Source: JBILVQ01 sp044370375 (GTDB taxonomy: Bacteria; Bacteroidota; Bacteroidia; UBA4408). From it: a stretch of DNA of 5,239 bases. Below the pieces are notes generated by a model, which saw only the letters and a program-made list of their open reading frames with translations, was not told the origin of the DNA and made no database searches. The position numbers were made by a program, and so were the translations under genes. The stretch covers positions 1 to 5,239 of the forward strand of contig JBILVQ010000212.1 in NCBI GenBank assembly GCA_044370375.1, in the 5' to 3' direction. Positions 4,669 to 5,239 of this stretch are shown piece by piece (the first letter of the stretch is position 1; each line of letters begins with the position of its first letter).

Positions 4669-5239
4669 AACCTTGCCGGTTTTTTCATTCCTTGGCTTGC
4701 CGGTTGCTTAGGTTCCATGGTGGATTCATTTTTTTTCTGCTTGTATTCGGCATCCATCCCATGAAAGCACAAAATGAAATTGATGTTTACCTTTTTCCCG
4801 GACAAGGTTCCGATCGCAGGATATTTGATTCGCTTCATTTTGATCCGACTTTTCGTTTAAAATTTATTGAATACGGTTGTCCGGAAAAAAACCAAAGCAT
4901 GCGTGATTTTGCATTGAGCTTGGTAAGTCGGATTGATACCACGCGGCCTTTTGTCCTGATGGGTGTTTCATTGGGAGGAATGATTTGCGCTGAGCTGGCC
5001 GAAGTACTCAAGCCGCTCAAGGTGATTTTGATTTCTAGTGCCAAGAACAGGAATGAGCTTCCTTTTCGATATCGGTTTCAAAAGATTATTCCGCTCTATC
5101 GTTTGGTGCCGCCAAGAATGATGCGTTGGGGTGCCCAATGGATGCAACCCTTGGTTGAACCCGACAGAAACAAGAACAAAGCAACATTTGTAGCTATGTT
5201 AAAAGCTAAGGAGGCAGTGTATATGAAAAGAACAGTGGC
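4632..5239 (+). CDS. Alpha/beta-hydrolase-fold protein, C-terminus cut by the window edge; start uncertain
   Basis: The frame is open to the right edge, so the C-terminal part (expected acid and His of the triad) is missing. The conserved core begins EIDVYLFPGQGSDRRIF, with the glycine-rich oxyanion region, and continues to LMGVSLGGMICAELAEV, where GVSLG is the G-x-S-x-G nucleophile elbow. RYRFQKIIPLYRLVP and VEPDRNKNK follow in the cap-like part. Two starts are possible. ATG 4761 gives MKAQNEIDVYL, a simple cytoplasmic form. ATG 4632 lies inside the nuclease gene (37-bp overlap) and adds 43 residues, whose second half (RLLRFHGGFIFFLLVFGIHP, then MKAQ) resembles a signal peptide ending in the AQ common in Bacteroidota. 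TTG codons at 4692 and 4704 could also serve. I give the longer form because of that signal-like stretch. The hydrolase family is secure; the start is about even odds and the substrate is unknown (esterase or lipase types are common). Confidence 0.8.
   Translation, partial: MGLQSIQTKEKIEPCRFFHSLACRLLRFHGGFIFFLLVFGIHPMKAQNEIDVYLFPGQGSDRRIFDSLHFDPTFRLKFIEYGCPEKNQSMRDFALSLVSRIDTTRPFVLMGVSLGGMICAELAEVLKPLKVILISSAKNRNELPFRYRFQKIIPLYRLVPPRMMRWGAQWMQPLVEPDRNKNKATFVAMLKAKEAVYMKRTV
4672..4705. repeat. Two direct copies of CTTGCCGGTT just after the nuclease stop
   Basis: CTTGCCGGTT occurs at 4672-4681 and again at 4696-4705, 24 bp apart start to start. The first copy also sits in a very weak hairpin (AACC-TTGCC-GGTT followed by TTTT, 4669-4685) too short to call a terminator. 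The pair may be chance or a small duplication. It lies within the upstream extension of the hydrolase frame. Confidence 0.35.

Noticed and set aside
4669..4685. Possible Rho-independent terminator after the nuclease gene (AACC-TTGCC-GGTT then T-run)
   Set aside because: The stem is only 4 bp plus weak pairs, too unstable to call a terminator.
4638..5044. Leftward open frames 4638-4838 and 4835-5044
   Set aside because: They lie antisense to the alpha/beta hydrolase, whose GVSLGG motif and fold-like sequence fix the coding strand.

Overview
The window looks like an ordinary chromosomal stretch from a member of the Bacteroidota, probably a Flavobacteriales-like lineage. Four things point there. 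The DNA is moderately AT-rich. Starts lack Shine-Dalgarno sequences. Several starts are preceded at short distance by Bacteroidota-type -7 boxes (TAnnTTTG, in one case with a well-spaced TTTG -33 element). The protein families are also typical: a small secreted carboxypeptidase-regulatory-like protein, a lipoprotein ending its signal in LMAC, a secreted staphylococcal-nuclease-type enzyme, and an alpha/beta hydrolase with an LFPGQGSD opening. No rRNA, tRNA, CRISPR array, insertion sequence or phage gene was seen.

Layout, left to right. Positions 1-189 (-) are the N-terminal part of an OsmC-family protein that runs off the left edge. Positions 190-526 hold no gene but contain a strong inverted repeat (251-278) upstream of the OsmC gene, plus a hairpin and a 12-bp palindrome (432-471). 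Positions 527-1072 (-) encode a secreted small protein of unknown function. It is divergently arranged, across a 100-bp promoter region, with 1173-2795 (+), a 540-residue protein with an N-acetyltransferase (GNAT)-like core inside long helical flanks. That gene runs tail to tail, with an 11-bp overlap, into 2785-3441 (-), a DUF6445-type protein with the HxD...H...R pattern of Fe(II)/2-oxoglutarate oxygenases. To the right, three genes point the same way: a lipoprotein (3525-4079), a secreted thermonuclease-like nuclease (4150-4668) and an alpha/beta hydrolase cut by the right edge (from about 4632 or 4761).

The last three genes all act, or may act, outside the cytoplasm (lipoprotein, nuclease, possibly a secreted hydrolase) and could be co-transcribed, but nothing ties them into one pathway. 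I do not see a convincing new multi-gene system. The items most worth a second look are the GNAT-like 540-residue protein, the poly(A) tract inside the promoter spacer of the 527-1072 gene, the inverted repeat before the OsmC gene, and the start of the alpha/beta hydrolase, whose upstream in-frame extension reads like a signal peptide.
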